Shown here: in pieces, positions 8,524 through 18,059 of the stretch | Layout: each line of letters begins with the position of its first letter | Position numbering within the stretch: position 1 is the first letter of the stretch | Assembly (NCBI RefSeq): GCF_021173085.1 | Contig: NZ_CP076413.1 | Location: 682,001 to 746,000 of the forward strand | Source: Ralstonia wenshanensis | GTDB lineage: Bacteria > Pseudomonadota > Gammaproteobacteria > Burkholderiales > Burkholderiaceae | Reading direction: 5' to 3' | Length of the DNA stretch: 64,000 nucleotides | Made by a program: the position numbers and the translations under genes | The notes under the pieces: generated by a model | The model's database searches: none | Seen by the model: the letters and a program-made list of their open reading frames with translations, nothing else | Told to the model about the DNA's origin: nothing

Positions 8524-9048
8524 TTACAGCACCACCGGCCGGTCGCTCAGCTCATTGGTGCGCGGCGTGCCATCGGAAGGCACGTGTGTGGCGAGGAGGT
8601 CGTTGATCTGCGCCAGCGCATCGAGCACCGGCGTCATGCTCACGCGCTGCGCGAAGCCGCGCGTGATGGTCTCGCAGATGGTGCGCCACGTGTGCGCGTC
8701 CACCTTGGCGGCGATCCCGTGGTCGGCCAGGATCTCAACCGCGTGGTCGGCCAGGTTGATGTAGAGCAGCACGCCCACGTGCTCGCGCGTGTTCCACACC
8801 TCCAGCAGCCCGAACAGCATCCGTGCCCGGTGACGCGGCGACACACCGGCCCACGCATCGCGCACCGGCAGCGAGCTTTCGATGACGACCCGCACTTCAC
8901 CGCGATGGCGTTGTTCGCCTTCGCGCACGGCGGCTTCGAGTTTTTGCAGATCCGCCGGCGGAAACGCACGCCTGGCGTGCGACGACGTCGTCAGCAGGTG
9001 GGTGATGGCACGGCGAGCGCCGTGGGGGTGTCGGGTCGTGGATGCCAT
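8524..9048 (-). CDS. TPM-domain protein, short, without signal peptide
   Basis: 174 residues from the ATG at 9048, with GGTGAA upstream; a GTG at 9060 would add four residues. The central part carries the TPM (YgcG) domain features: FPPADLQKLEAAVREGE, GEVRVVIESSLP, and HVGVLLYINLADHAVEILADHGI. It has no signal peptide, no Gly-rich tail and no obvious membrane helix, so it is probably cytoplasmic. It follows the larger TPM gene after 15 bases in the lemA-TPM-TPM operon. TPM proteins are tied to membrane quality control and photosystem repair in plants; in bacteria the role is poorly defined. Confidence 0.8.
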   Translation of the reverse strand: MASTTRHPHGARRAITHLLTTSSHARRAFPPADLQKLEAAVREGEQRHRGEVRVVIESSLPVRDAWAGVSPRHRARMLFGLLEVWNTREHVGVLLYINLADHAVEILADHGIAAKVDAHTWRTICETITRGFAQRVSMTPVLDALAQINDLLATHVPSDGTPRTNELSDRPVVL

Positions 9049-9063
9049 GGATGCGTTCACCGG

Positions 9064-9921
9064 TTACCAGTTGCCGGAGGCGCCACCGCCACCGAAATCA
9101 CCACCGCCGCCACCGCCAAAGCCGCCGCCTCCACCGCCACCGAAGTCGCCCCGGTCGCGTCCCCATTCGCCGCCCAGGCCTCCGCCAAGGCCGCCAATCG
9201 TGCCCGGGCCCCAGCCGCGGTTGCCCATCATCACGCGCGAGCCCGGCCGCCCGGGCAGGCTGCCGGTCACGCGCCCGCCCGAGCGCATGGCCGCACTCAG
9301 CACGAAGAACACGATGATCGCCAGCGGAAACAGCACGGGCAGCCAGTCGCCGATGCCGCCGCCGGATTGCTGATGCTTCGCCCGCTCTGCCGGCGGCAGG
9401 CTCTCTTGCGCAATGACAGTCTGGATGGCCGAGATACCTGCCGACAGCCCGCCGTAGAAATCGCCCTGGCGGAAGTGCGGCGCCATCACGTCCTGCAGGA
9501 CACGCTTGGACTGCGCATCCGTCAGCGCCCCTTCCAGCCCGCGCCCGACCTCGATACGCATCTTGCGCAGCGACGCCGGGTTGTCCTTGGCGATCAGGAT
9601 GATCGCGCCGTCGTCCACGCCCTTGCGGCCGGCCTTCCACGCATCGGCCACCCGGATGCCGAACGCCTCGATGGGTTCCGGCGCGGTGGACGGCACCATC
9701 AGCACGAAGATCTGGCTGCCGCGTTGCTGTTCGTAGTCGGCCAGCACCTGTTCGAGCGCGCTCTTCTGTTCGGCGCTGAGCGTGCCGGTCAGGTCGGTCA
9801 CGCGTGCAGCCAGCGGCGGCACGGCCACCATGTCGCTTTGCGCGCGCGCGGGCAGCGCACTGGCCAGCCACAGGGCCGCAGTCAGCAGGAAGGCCAAGCA
9901 GGCACGCGCACGCATCGACAT
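9064..9921 (-). CDS. TPM-domain (YgcG family) exported membrane protein with Gly-rich tail
   Basis: 285 residues. There is an N-terminal signal peptide (RACLAFLLTAALWLASALPARA, cleavage after ARA at about residue 27). The TPM domain follows at about 35-155, with VTDLTGTLSA, LEQVLADYE, GSQIFVLMVPST, DDGAIILIAKDN and RIEVGRGLEGALTD. A membrane helix lies at about 192-212 (VLFPLAIIVFFVLSAAM). The final 45 residues are almost only Gly with Asp, Phe and Trp, the usual tail of this family. The TPM domain is predicted to be periplasmic. The gene sits 13 bases after lemA, a pairing common across bacteria, so the two products probably act together at the envelope. Confidence 0.9.
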   Translation of the reverse strand: MSMRARACLAFLLTAALWLASALPARAQSDMVAVPPLAARVTDLTGTLSAEQKSALEQVLADYEQQRGSQIFVLMVPSTAPEPIEAFGIRVADAWKAGRKGVDDGAIILIAKDNPASLRKMRIEVGRGLEGALTDAQSKRVLQDVMAPHFRQGDFYGGLSAGISAIQTVIAQESLPPAERAKHQQSGGGIGDWLPVLFPLAIIVFFVLSAAMRSGGRVTGSLPGRPGSRVMMGNRGWGPGTIGGLGGGLGGEWGRDRGDFGGGGGGGFGGGGGGDFGGGGASGNW

Positions 9922-9934
9922 GATCGTCAGCTCG

Positions 9935-10561
9935 TCAGAACTTCACCGCCGGGGCGGTGGAAATACCTTTCTCATTCTCGACCGTGAAGTTCGGCTTGAC
10001 CTGATAGCCCATCACCTTGGCCGTCAGGTTGGTCGGGAAGCTACGGGCCAGCACGTTGTACTCCTGCACTGATTTGATGTACCGCTGACGCGCCACCGTA
10101 ATGCGGTTCTCGGTGCCTTCCAACTGCGATTGCAGATCGCGGAACGACTGGTCAGCCTTGAGCTGCGGATAGTTCTCCGACACCGCCATCAAGCGGGACA
10201 GCGCGCTCGAAAGCTCGCCCTGCACCTGCTGGAATTTCTGAAACGCTACCGGATCGTTCAGCACCTCCGGCGTGATCTGGAAGCTGGTGGCCGCGGCGCG
10301 GGCCTTGGTCACGGCTTCCAGCGTGTCCTTCTCGTGCGACGCATAGCCCTTGACCGTATTCACCAGGTTCGGAATCAGGTCGACACGGCGCTGGTATTGG
10401 TTGACCACCTCGGCCCAGGCAGCCTTGGTGGCTTCGTCCTTCGCCTGGAAATCGTTATAGCCGCACGCAGACAGGAACGGCGCAGCCAGCACAGCCAGCG
10501 ACAGTGCCAGCCAGCGCAGCACCGAAAAACGCGTCGAGCGGAAGGTCAGGGCAGGGGTCAT
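9935..10561 (-). CDS. lemA: LemA family protein
   Basis: 208 residues from the ATG at 10561, which has GAGGA upstream; the longer frame adds 19 unlikely residues. The N-terminus is a signal with a lipobox-like LSAC, so a lipid-anchored or membrane-tethered form is likely. The LemA domain shows the conserved run EVVNQYQRRVDLIPNLVNTV (start of the coiled helix bundle), then KARAAA, LSRLMAVSENYPQLKA and NRITVARQRYIKSVQEYN. It is first in an operon with two TPM genes. Its biochemical function is not established; LemA/TPM pairs are linked to envelope homeostasis. Confidence 0.92.
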   Translation of the reverse strand: MTPALTFRSTRFSVLRWLALSLAVLAAPFLSACGYNDFQAKDEATKAAWAEVVNQYQRRVDLIPNLVNTVKGYASHEKDTLEAVTKARAAATSFQITPEVLNDPVAFQKFQQVQGELSSALSRLMAVSENYPQLKADQSFRDLQSQLEGTENRITVARQRYIKSVQEYNVLARSFPTNLTAKVMGYQVKPNFTVENEKGISTAPAVKF

Positions 10562-10817
10562 GAAGTCCTCTAGATCTGAGTCTGAAAAGAATGTGGCATG
10601 AGACTGACATCGCCTCATGTCGATTCAGCGCACTTTAGCTTATGCGCTTGACGCTCCAGTCACACATCAGTACGGTATGGGGACTTTTTTGACAATTTCC
10701 ATGCGCGCGATTTCCCGTTCCTCGTCGATCTGCTCGGCACCGGCATTCAGCCTGTCGGTCGTGTCGACGCTCGCGCGCGCCAAAAAAGCCACCAAACAGC
10801 CGCTCGTCTGACCGGAG

Positions 10818-10849
10818 CGCTGTTCCGTCAGATGGGCGACGGAGCAGCG
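10818..10849. repeat. 12-bp hairpin upstream of the DapA-family gene
   Basis: CGCTGTTCCGTC (10818-10829) and GACGGAGCAGCG (10838-10849) pair at 11 of 12 positions, with the twelfth a possible G-U, across an eight-base loop. It lies in the 400-base divergent space between lemA and the DapA-family gene and ends 112 bases before the GTG at 10962. No T run follows on either strand, so an operator or a folded 5' leader is likelier than a terminator. The rest of 10562-10961 shows nothing else I can support. Confidence 0.4.
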
Positions 10850-10961
10850 GTTGACCGATACGTTAGACACGGTTGCCTCACACCCGCATCTCGCGGGCCT
10901 GCATTCCCGAAGCGCTCCTGACGGTTCTTGACCGGTCGTTGATTTGTCCAGGAGTGTTGTC

Positions 10962-11870
10962 GTGCTTGAAAATTCATCCACCAATCTGTCCACCCACGAA
11001 CGTCCGTCTTATGCGGGCATCTGGGTGCCCATCGTGACGCCGTTTGCCGATGACGCTGCGCGGTCCGTCGACTACGGTGCGCTGTATGCATTAGTGGTTC
11101 GGTATCGCGCGCTGGGCGTCGCCGGCTTTGTGGCGTGTGGCAGTACTGGCGAAGCCGCGGCGCTGACGGATCAGGAGCACGCCGACGTGCTCGATACGGT
11201 ACGTGCTGCCGCCGACGGCTTGCCCGTGGTGATGGGTGTCTCGGGTAGTGCTCTCGTGTCCGTGCGCGAGCGAATGCTGCGCCTCGCCGAACATCGGCCG
11301 GCGGGGTTTCTGATCCCGGCGCCTTCCTACATTCGCCCGTCGCAGCGCGGGATCATCGAATACTTCACCGCATTGGCCGACGCCTCGCCGGTGCCGGTGC
11401 TGCTGTATGACATTCCGTATCGCACCGGCGCAAACATCGAGACCGAAACGCTGCTTGCGCTGGCGGCGCACCCGAACATCCATGGCATCAAGGATTGTGG
11501 TGGCGATGCGGACAAGACGCAGCGCGTGATTGCCGATGGGCGGTTGGAGGTGCTGGCCGGGGAGGACGCGCAGGTGTTCGGCACGCTATGCGCGGGCGGC
11601 GTCGGGGCGATCATTGCTGCCGCGCATGTCCGCACGGAGCTGTTTGTTGAGATGGCAAGGGCGGTGCAAGAGCAGCGGTTGAACGACGCGCGCCGGTTGC
11701 ATCATGCGCTGGCGCCGGTGATCCGGTTGCTGTTTGCCGAGACGAATCCGGGGCCCTTGAAGGCCTGGCTGGCTGCCGAGGGGCTGATTCGGAATGTGTT
11801 GCGGGCGCCGATGATGGCGGCTTCTGAGGGGTTGGGGCGGGAGTTGGGGGAAGTGGTTGGACGGGTTTGA
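10962..11870 (+). CDS. DapA/dihydrodipicolinate synthase family aldolase-lyase
   Basis: 302 residues from a GTG at 10962 with AGGAGT six bases upstream; a TTG at 10944 is less plausible. It is a TIM-barrel class I aldolase. The substrate-binding CGSTGEAA segment is at 59-66, Tyr149 lies in YDIPYRTG with Arg154, and the Schiff-base Lys177 is in HGIKDCGG. GEDAQVFGTLCAGGVGAI follows. These residues match the pyruvate-condensing N-acetylneuraminate lyase/DHDPS superfamily. It is alone, flanked by a terminator and divergent from lemA, so it need not be the housekeeping DapA. 4-hydroxy-tetrahydrodipicolinate synthase, or a sugar-acid aldolase, are both possible. Confidence 0.8.
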   Translation: MLENSSTNLSTHERPSYAGIWVPIVTPFADDAARSVDYGALYALVVRYRALGVAGFVACGSTGEAAALTDQEHADVLDTVRAAADGLPVVMGVSGSALVSVRERMLRLAEHRPAGFLIPAPSYIRPSQRGIIEYFTALADASPVPVLLYDIPYRTGANIETETLLALAAHPNIHGIKDCGGDADKTQRVIADGRLEVLAGEDAQVFGTLCAGGVGAIIAAAHVRTELFVEMARAVQEQRLNDARRLHHALAPVIRLLFAETNPGPLKAWLAAEGLIRNVLRAPMMAASEGLGRELGEVVGRV

Positions 11871-11890
11871 TTTTGTTGTTGTTGGTCCAT

Positions 11891-11924
11891 CCCTGTTTCA
11901 GCCCCGGCAGGGGGTGAAACAGGG
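11891..11924. terminator. Bidirectional terminator between the DapA-family gene and hemL
   Basis: CCCTGTTTCA (11891-11900) pairs perfectly with TGAAACAGGG (11915-11924); after one G-G mismatch a CCCC/GGGG inner pairing extends the stem. It lies between two convergent genes, 20 bases after one stop and 39 bases from the other, with T-rich sequence on the hemL exit side. Confidence 0.7.
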
Positions 11925-11963
11925 GACGCACCACTAACCCCCATCCCCAAAATACAAAAAAAC

Positions 11964-13265
11964 TCAAACAGCCTTAAACGCCTTCCGAGCTGCCTCAAAC
12001 GTCGCATCCAAAATCGCATCATCGTGCGTGGAAGACACAAATCCGGCCTCGAACGCTGACGGGGCCAGATACACACCCTGATCCAGCATTGCGTGGAAGA
12101 ACGCATTGAAGCGCCCAACATCGCTCTTGGTCACTTCAGCAAAGCTCGTCGGCACGCCTTCGCGGAAGTAGATGCCGAACATGCCGCCCACGCTGTCAGC
12201 GGCAAACGGCACGCCAACTTCACGCGCGATATCGGCCAGGCCATCGACCAGCTTGCGTGTCTGCGCCGCCAGTCGGTCATGGAAACCCTCCGCAGCGATC
12301 AGCCGCAGCGTGGTGAGCCCGGCCGCCACGGCCAGCGGATTTCCCGATAGGGTGCCCGCCTGGTACACGTTGCCCAGCGGTGCCAGGAACCCCATGATGT
12401 CTCGGCGGCCGCCAAACGCAGCGGCCGGCATGCCGCCGCCAATCACCTTGCCCAGGCACGTCAGATCCGGCTTGATGCCGTACAGCGCCTGCGCGCAACC
12501 GAGCGCCACGCGGAAGCCCGTCATCACCTCGTCGAAGATCAGTACGGCGCCATGCTCGGTGCACAGCGAACGCATGGCCTGATGGAATTCGGTGCTGCCA
12601 CGCACGAGGTTCATGTTGCCCGCCACCGGCTCGACGATCACGGCGGCGATTTCCTTGCCGTGGCGGGCGAAGGCCTCGCGCAGCGCGGTGACGTCGTTAT
12701 ACGGCAGCACCATCGTGTGCTTGACCACGTCTTCCGGCACGCCGGCGGAAGAGGGCGCGTTCTGCGTCGTATCGGCAAACGTCAGCAGGCCCGAGCCGGC
12801 CTTGACCAGCAGGCTGTCGGCATGACCGTGGTAGCAGCCTTCGAACTTGACGATCAGGTCGCGCCCGGTAAAGCCGCGCGCCAGACGCAGGGCGCTCATG
12901 GTGGCTTCGGTGCCCGACGACACGAGCCGCACCTGCTCGATCGACGGCACGAGCTTGCAGATTTCCTCGGCCATGACGACTTCGGCCTCGGTGGGCGCGC
13001 CGAACGAGAAGCTGTCGGCCGCCACTTCCTGCACGGCGCGGACGACATCCGGATGCGCGTGGCCAACGATCATCGGGCCCCAGGAGCCCACGTAGTCGAT
13101 GTAGCGGGTGCCGTCGGCGTCCCACAGGTACGGGCCGGCTGCCTTGGCAATGAAGCGCGGCGTGCCACCCACCGAGCGGAAGGCGCGCACCGGGGAGTTC
13201 ACCCCACCGGGGATGGTCTTCTGGGCACGTTCAAACAGGGCAGCGCTGCGGGAGGGTGTGGACAT
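11964..13265 (-). CDS. hemL: Glutamate-1-semialdehyde 2,1-aminomutase
   Basis: 433 residues from the ATG at 13265; six residues of the longer frame are left out. It converts glutamate-1-semialdehyde to 5-aminolevulinate in the C5 route to haem. The class III aminotransferase fold is clear: [19 protein letters not shown] at the start, [15 protein letters not shown] (116-130), the HGHAD loop, FDEVMTGFR (244-252) and PLP-binding Lys273 in [11 protein letters not shown]. Length fits the family (about 430). It is transcribed divergently from the rubredoxin gene, with 214 bases between them. Confidence 0.96.
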   Translation of the reverse strand: MSTPSRSAALFERAQKTIPGGVNSPVRAFRSVGGTPRFIAKAAGPYLWDADGTRYIDYVGSWGPMIVGHAHPDVVRAVQEVAADSFSFGAPTEAEVVMAEEICKLVPSIEQVRLVSSGTEATMSALRLARGFTGRDLIVKFEGCYHGHADSLLVKAGSGLLTFADTTQNAPSSAGVPEDVVKHTMVLPYNDVTALREAFARHGKEIAAVIVEPVAGNMNLVRGSTEFHQAMRSLCTEHGAVLIFDEVMTGFRVALGCAQALYGIKPDLTCLGKVIGGGMPAAAFGGRRDIMGFLAPLGNVYQAGTLSGNPLAVAAGLTTLRLIAAEGFHDRLAAQTRKLVDGLADIAREVGVPFAADSVGGMFGIYFREGVPTSFAEVTKSDVGRFNAFFHAMLDQGVYLAPSAFEAGFVSSTHDDAILDATFEAARKAFKAV

Positions 13266-13479
13266 GGATGCGGTTGAGAGCAATAGGCGCCGCGCAGAAC
13301 GCCGCTACGGCACGGTTGAAAGGCACTTTTGAGGCGATTATGTGGTGGTTTGCCGCAGATACGGGTTGGATGCAATCAAACACCGTGTCTGCCCGGCGCG
13401 TGTTCTGGCGCACCCGGGCGTGATTCGGTACCATCTGGCCTGCCATTTTAATAGACGGAACCCACCGAAGCTTTGCCCT

Positions 13480-13662
13480 ATGGAACAACAGATTGAATAC
13501 AAGACGTGGATGTGCCTGATTTGCGGCTGGATCTACGACGAAGAACAAGGCGCCCCGGACGACGGCATTGCGCCCGGCACGAAGTGGGAAGACGTGCCCA
13601 TCAACTGGACGTGCCCCGAGTGCGGCGCGCGCAAGGAAGACTTCGAAATGGTGCAGATCTGA
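13480..13662 (+). CDS. Rubredoxin
   Basis: 60 residues from the ATG at 13480. Two CxxC iron-binding knuckles are present: CLIC (12-15) and CPEC (45-48), each in the usual setting (WMCLICGWIYDEEQG and WTCPECGARKEDFE). It binds one Fe(Cys)4 centre and acts as a small electron carrier in the cytoplasm. The ribosome site is weak. It precedes the pilG chemosensory operon, an order seen in other betaproteobacteria, but 328 bases separate them. Confidence 0.95.
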   Translation: MEQQIEYKTWMCLICGWIYDEEQGAPDDGIAPGTKWEDVPINWTCPECGARKEDFEMVQI

Positions 13663-13990
13663 TCCGGATCTGACCTGTCTCCCGTCAGCAAGTGAGCGTT
13701 TGCCCTCTTGCTGACAGCCAAGTATCAGGAAGTGACGGTTCGATGAATGGGCTCGTCGCTTCCATGCCACAAGCGCTCGGCGGACAGCCGGCGCCATTGA
13801 CGGCGAATAGGTGACTTGTCACACTTCGTCAAATTCTGAGCTTCACACTTCATAAGCGGGCCGGGGGGCGTAGTTTTGAAGTCGTCGCCAGCGTGGGCCT
13901 TTTCCGTTTGGAGGGCACGCTGCGTGGCGATTTGCCGCGATCCATCCGGTCAGAATGTCGTGGCGACCCGTGGTCGCGCACTGCGAGAAC
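13663..13990. other. Intergenic region between rubredoxin and pilG with an inverted repeat
   Basis: 328 bases without a gene. GTCAGCAAG (13684-13692) and CTTGCTGAC (13707-13715) form a perfect 9-bp stem with a 14-base loop, 22 bases after the rubredoxin stop. It lacks a T run, so it is a poor intrinsic terminator. The promoter for pilG is presumably in the rest, but I cannot place -35/-10 boxes with confidence. Confidence 0.4.
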
Positions 13991-14452
13991 ATGATGCAAT
14001 CCGCGCGGGTGGAACAACTGGCTGACTCCCAACCGCTGGCGAACTCTCCGCTGGCGCATTCCCTGACAGGCTGCAAGGTGCTGGTGATCGACGATTCCAG
14101 CACCATTCGCCGTACCGCGCAGATTTTCCTCACCCAAGCCGGGTGCCAGGTCATGCTGGCCGAAGACGGCTTCGACGCACTGGCCAAGGTGGGTGACCTG
14201 AAGCCCGATCTCGTGTTCTGCGACATCCTGATGCCGAATCTCGACGGCTACCAGACCTGCTCGCTGATCAAGAAAAGCCCAAAGTTTCATGCCACGCCTG
14301 TGATCATGCTGTCTTCGCGCGACGGAATTTTCGACCGTGCGCGGGGCAAGTCGGTCGGGGCGGTGGACCACCTTGCCAAGCCGTTCTCGAAGGAAGCGCT
14401 GCTGGAGGCGGTCCAGACGCATTTGCCGGTGGCGCCAGCTGCCGCGCAGTGA
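13991..14452 (+). CDS. pilG: Pil-Chp response regulator PilG
   Basis: 153 residues from the ATG at 13991, an in-frame start chosen over an upstream ATG at 13955. It is a single CheY-like receiver: VLVIDDSSTIRRTAQ (acidic pair), the phosphoacceptor Asp in FCDILMPNLDGYQ, Ser-Ser in IMLSSRDG and the Lys in LAKPFSKEAL. The 25 residues before the receiver are variable. In the Pil-Chp system PilG is phosphorylated by ChpA/PilL and drives type IV pilus extension and cAMP signalling in Pseudomonas. It is first of the operon pilG-pilH-pilI-pilJ-chpA. Confidence 0.93.
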   Translation: MMQSARVEQLADSQPLANSPLAHSLTGCKVLVIDDSSTIRRTAQIFLTQAGCQVMLAEDGFDALAKVGDLKPDLVFCDILMPNLDGYQTCSLIKKSPKFHATPVIMLSSRDGIFDRARGKSVGAVDHLAKPFSKEALLEAVQTHLPVAPAAAQ

Positions 14453-14482
14453 TGGCATCTCTCTTAACGAAGGACTGTTTGT

Positions 14483-14851
14483 ATGGCAATCAAGAAAGTG
14501 TTGGTGGTCGATGATTCTCCGACCGAAGCGCTGCATCTGTCGGAGATCCTCGGCAAGAACGGTTTCAAGGTGACGGTCGCTGCCGATAGCGAACAGGCCA
14601 TGACCAAGCTCGAAGCCGAAACCTTCGACCTGATCCTGATGGACGTGGTGATGCCGGGCCAGAACGGCTACCAGGCGACCCGCGCCATCAAGAAGGACGA
14701 GCGCTTCCAGGGCATCCCCGTGATCATGTGCACGACCAAGGGCCTGGAGACCGACCGCGTGTGGGGCATGCGTCAGGGCGCATCGGACTACATCGTCAAG
14801 CCGGTCAAGGCCGAAGAGCTGCTAGAAAAGATCGCCAAGCTGGCGCAGTGA
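14483..14851 (+). CDS. pilH: Pil-Chp response regulator PilH
   Basis: 122 residues, only a CheY-like receiver: VLVVDDSPTEALHLSEIL with the acidic pair, phosphoacceptor Asp in LILMDVVMPGQNGYQ, Thr-Thr in IMCTTKGLETD and Lys in YIVKPVKAEEL. AAGGA precedes the ATG. PilH is the second regulator of the Pil-Chp pathway, tied in Pseudomonas to pilus retraction or to draining phosphate from the kinase. It lies 30 bases after pilG. Confidence 0.93.
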   Translation: MAIKKVLVVDDSPTEALHLSEILGKNGFKVTVAADSEQAMTKLEAETFDLILMDVVMPGQNGYQATRAIKKDERFQGIPVIMCTTKGLETDRVWGMRQGASDYIVKPVKAEELLEKIAKLAQ

Positions 14852-14927
14852 TCCTGCGGCAGTTCGTTTAGAAGCGCGACGTCGAGACCGCGCGCAGCAA
14901 AGAACCAGCACCGGACATGAGCCAGAC

Positions 14928-15473
14928 GTGAACGAACAGCGCACCAACCTGACCTCCCGCCAGCGCCTGCACGAATACCAGGCGATGCTGGCCCGCCGCC
15001 TGCAAGAGGCGCGCGCCAAGTCGTCGACGGAAGGCTTTCTGGGCGTGCAGATCGGCGAGCACCACTGGCTGCTGTCCCTGACGGAAACCGGCGAGGTGCT
15101 GGACTACCAGCCGCCCGCACGCGTGCCGCTCACGCAGCCGTGGTACCTCGGTCTAGTGAATGCGCGCGGCAACCTGCTGGGCGTGATCGATTTCGGCCTG
15201 TTCTGCGGTGAAGCACCGACGGGTAGTGGCAGCGGCGCCAAGATCGTGGTGCTGTCCAAAGACCCGCAGCGGGCGTGCGCAATCGTTGTGCCGCGCGTGG
15301 CGGGGCTGCGCAGCCTGAGCGACCTGCAGCCTGCGGAAGCCACCGTGGAAGAGGGGCGTCCTTGGCTGGGCCGTGCCTGGCGCGACGTGCACGGCACGCA
15401 GTGGCGTGAACTGGACGTGCGGCAGTTGCTGGCCGATCCGGCGTTCCTGCAGGTCGGCCGCAGCCGCGCATAA
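14928..15473 (+). CDS. pilI: CheW-like coupling protein PilI
   Basis: 181 residues from a GTG at 14928. A four-codon ATG frame overlaps this start out of phase. The CheW-like domain spans about 30-170: GFLGVQIGEHHWLLSLTETG, then PWYLGLVNARGNLLGVIDF, the typical CheW core, and LGRAWRDVHGTQWRELDVR. It couples the PilJ receptor to the ChpA kinase at the inner membrane. A gap of 259 bases separates it from pilJ, longer than elsewhere in the operon. Confidence 0.92.
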   Translation: MNEQRTNLTSRQRLHEYQAMLARRLQEARAKSSTEGFLGVQIGEHHWLLSLTETGEVLDYQPPARVPLTQPWYLGLVNARGNLLGVIDFGLFCGEAPTGSGSGAKIVVLSKDPQRACAIVVPRVAGLRSLSDLQPAEATVEEGRPWLGRAWRDVHGTQWRELDVRQLLADPAFLQVGRSRA

Positions 15474-15572
15474 AGCGATTGGGGAATCAGGCCGTAGAGC
15501 CGTAGAGCAAACAAGAAAAGATTGGGCACGCCGCAACGGGAGCGGGGTGCGCAGGGGCAAGAGGCGGTGTAT

Positions 15573-15594
15573 GGCGCGCGCAACAGGGCGCGCC
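15573..15594. repeat. Stem-loop in the pilI-pilJ spacer
   Basis: GGCGCGC (15573-15579) pairs with GCGCGCC (15588-15594) across eight bases. It sits in the 259-base gap before pilJ with no T run. It may limit read-through or shape mRNA decay; otherwise nothing is seen in 15474-15732. Confidence 0.3.
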
Positions 15595-15732
15595 AGGTGG
15601 CCAAGTGTATTCACAGGCACCGCCGAAGGTGCGTACCACGCCGGTTAGAACAAGGCGCGGACGCGGACGGGAAATCCATGCGGCTGATCTCGATAGAACG
15701 AGACGGCAGCATCGACAAGACAAGAGGGTCCT

Positions 15733-17970
15733 ATGGGGTTCAAGTGGTTCAACGCAGGTCGCCGTGCCGCAGAGGCAGGGGCGCCGGAGGTTGCAGTGGA
15801 GGGCGCGTCGGCGGCTTCCGTGCAGTTGGCGCAGTTGGACAATGCGCCCCATACGGATGACGACAATCCCGCTGGGCCGCCCACGCAACTGGGCCGCTCG
15901 CCCATGGATGCCGTGGTTGGCTGGATGGAGCGCGTGCCGTTTGCCGCGCAGCAGCGTGTCTTCACGATCGGCCTGGTGGTTGGTCTGCTGGCGCTACTGA
16001 TCTCGGTGTACCTGGATAACCGTCAGGCCAACAACGGTTCGGTGCAGATTGAAATTGCCGGTGACACGCTGATGCACTCGCAGCGTCTGGCCAAGGCAGT
16101 GCCGGTGGCGCTGTTGGGTAACACCAACGCATTCACCCAGCTCAAGGAGAGCCGTGCGCGCTTGCAGGAGAACCTCGAGGCGTTGAAGAACGGCAGCTCC
16201 GAGCGCGGCGTGCGCGCCTCGGGTGGCGAGGCCGAAGCGCTGCTCGACAAGTCGATCGAAGAGTGGAAGCGCAGCGACAAGAGCGCCCAGGCCATCCTGG
16301 CGCAGGAAAAGACGCTGGTGGCGGTGGGTAAGACGCTGAACGTGTTCAACGCGTCGAACCCCGAACTGCTGGAAGAAGCCGAACAGATCTCGTCGATGAA
16401 GCTGCAGACCAACGCGCCGGCCCGTGAAGTCGCCGCCTCGTCGCAGCTGGTGATGTTGACGCAGCGTCTGGGTAAGAACATGAACGAGTTCCTGGCCGGC
16501 GAAGGCGTGAACCCGGAAACGGCGTTCCTGCTCGGTAAGGACACCAACACCTTCCGCGAAACCCTGAACGGCCTGCTCAACGGCTCGGAAGCGCTGCGCC
16601 TGTCGGCCGCCACCGATGCCGAGACCAAGGGCTACCTGCAAGAGCTGTCGACCCGCTTCGACAACGTGCAGAAGACCACGCAGATCATTCTTGAAAACCT
16701 GCCGGGCCTGATTGCCGCAAAGCGCGCCCAGCAACAGATCTTCAACGACAACGAAAAGCTGCGTGCCGACCTGTCGGACCTGCAGTCGGCCTATGCCGGC
16801 AGCGTGCGCAGCCGTCCGGTGACGCTCGGTGCGGTGGTGCTGTCGGCCATTCTGACCGTGGTCTGCCTGGCCGGCCTAGCCGCCCTGTACCTGCGCGATT
16901 CGCGCGTGCGTACGATGGAAGCAGAAGCCCGTCAGCGTGAAGCTGAAGAGCGCCGGATGGTGGAAAAGCGCAACAACGATTCCACCCAGGCTGCAATTTT
17001 GCGTCTGATGAACGAGCTGCAGGACATTGCAGACGGTGACTTGACCAAGCAGGCCACCGTGTCGGAAGACATCACCGGCGCCATCGCCGACTCGGTGAAC
17101 TACACCGTGGAAGAACTGCGCGAGCTGGTTGGCCGGGTGCAGCAGACGGCCGAGCAGGTGACGCAGGCATCGTCGGCGGTGCAGACCACATCGGAAAGCC
17201 TGGTGGCTGCATCGGAAGAACAATCGCGCCAGATTCGCCAGACCGGCCAGTCGGTGGTGGAGATGGCAGACCGCATTACGCAGGTCTCGCGCGGCGCAGC
17301 CGAATCGGCCAACGTCGCACGCGCCTCGCTGGCCGCTGCCGAGCAAGGTCAGCAAGCCGTGCAGAACGCCATCACGGGCATGAACGACATCCGTGACCAG
17401 ATTCAGGAAACCTCGAAGCGGATCAAGCGCCTGGGCGAATCGTCGCAGGAGATCGGTGAAATCGTGGAGCTGATCTCGGACATTACCGAGCAGACCAACG
17501 TGCTGGCACTGAACGCAGCCATCCAGGCGGCATCGGCTGGTGAAGCCGGTCGCGGCTTCTCGGTGGTGGCAGAGGAAGTGCAGCGCTTGGCAGAACGTTC
17601 GGCCGAGGCAGCCAAGCAGATCGGCGCGCTGATCCGCACGATTCAGACCGACACGCAAGACGCGGTGCACGCCATGGAGCGCAGCACGGCGGGTGTGGTG
17701 GAAGGGGCGAAACTGTCCGATAACGCCGGTGCCGCACTGGTGGAGATCGGCCGCGTGTCGCGCCAGCTTGCCGAACTGATTGAGAGCATTTCGCAGACGA
17801 CATCGCACGAAGCGACGCTGGCTTCGGACGTTGCGCAGAACATCGAACAGATCCTGCACATCACGGAACAGACGTCGACGGGTACGCGCCAGACCGCACA
17901 GTCGGTGCGCCAGCTCACGCAGCTTGCTGAAGAACTGCGTGACTCGGTGGCGCGGTTCCGCATCGCCTGA
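15733..17970 (+). CDS. pilJ: Type IV pilus methyl-accepting chemotaxis protein PilJ
   Basis: 745 residues. An unusually long cytoplasmic N-terminus of about 75 residues precedes the first membrane helix (about 76-95). A periplasmic region to about 360 contains two PilJ-type helical repeats ([19 protein letters not shown] and [19 protein letters not shown]). A second helix at about 362-385 is followed by HAMP. The signalling domain has the conserved hairpin [20 protein letters not shown], then [18 protein letters not shown], near 590-620. It senses pilus-related or surface input and controls ChpA through PilI. The adaptation enzymes PilK and ChpB are not beside it. Confidence 0.95.
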   Translation: MGFKWFNAGRRAAEAGAPEVAVEGASAASVQLAQLDNAPHTDDDNPAGPPTQLGRSPMDAVVGWMERVPFAAQQRVFTIGLVVGLLALLISVYLDNRQANNGSVQIEIAGDTLMHSQRLAKAVPVALLGNTNAFTQLKESRARLQENLEALKNGSSERGVRASGGEAEALLDKSIEEWKRSDKSAQAILAQEKTLVAVGKTLNVFNASNPELLEEAEQISSMKLQTNAPAREVAASSQLVMLTQRLGKNMNEFLAGEGVNPETAFLLGKDTNTFRETLNGLLNGSEALRLSAATDAETKGYLQELSTRFDNVQKTTQIILENLPGLIAAKRAQQQIFNDNEKLRADLSDLQSAYAGSVRSRPVTLGAVVLSAILTVVCLAGLAALYLRDSRVRTMEAEARQREAEERRMVEKRNNDSTQAAILRLMNELQDIADGDLTKQATVSEDITGAIADSVNYTVEELRELVGRVQQTAEQVTQASSAVQTTSESLVAASEEQSRQIRQTGQSVVEMADRITQVSRGAAESANVARASLAAAEQGQQAVQNAITGMNDIRDQIQETSKRIKRLGESSQEIGEIVELISDITEQTNVLALNAAIQAASAGEAGRGFSVVAEEVQRLAERSAEAAKQIGALIRTIQTDTQDAVHAMERSTAGVVEGAKLSDNAGAALVEIGRVSRQLAELIESISQTTSHEATLASDVAQNIEQILHITEQTSTGTRQTAQSVRQLTQLAEELRDSVARFRIA

Positions 17971-18059
17971 TCTCGTCACCACTGGATTTCGGGCGGGAGC
18001 GCCGAAGGGGCCACCCCGGGGCAATCGCGGCAACCGCCATCTGCTTTTTGGAAGCACAC

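Noticed and set aside
8353-9987. Plus-strand frame of 544 codons opposite the TPM genes
   Set aside because: The minus-strand TPM genes have signal peptide, domain motifs and Gly-rich tail; the plus frame is their complement.
10667-10993. Minus-strand frame of 108 codons upstream of lemA
   Set aside because: No ribosome site, overlaps the DapA-family start and the hairpin, no recognisable features.
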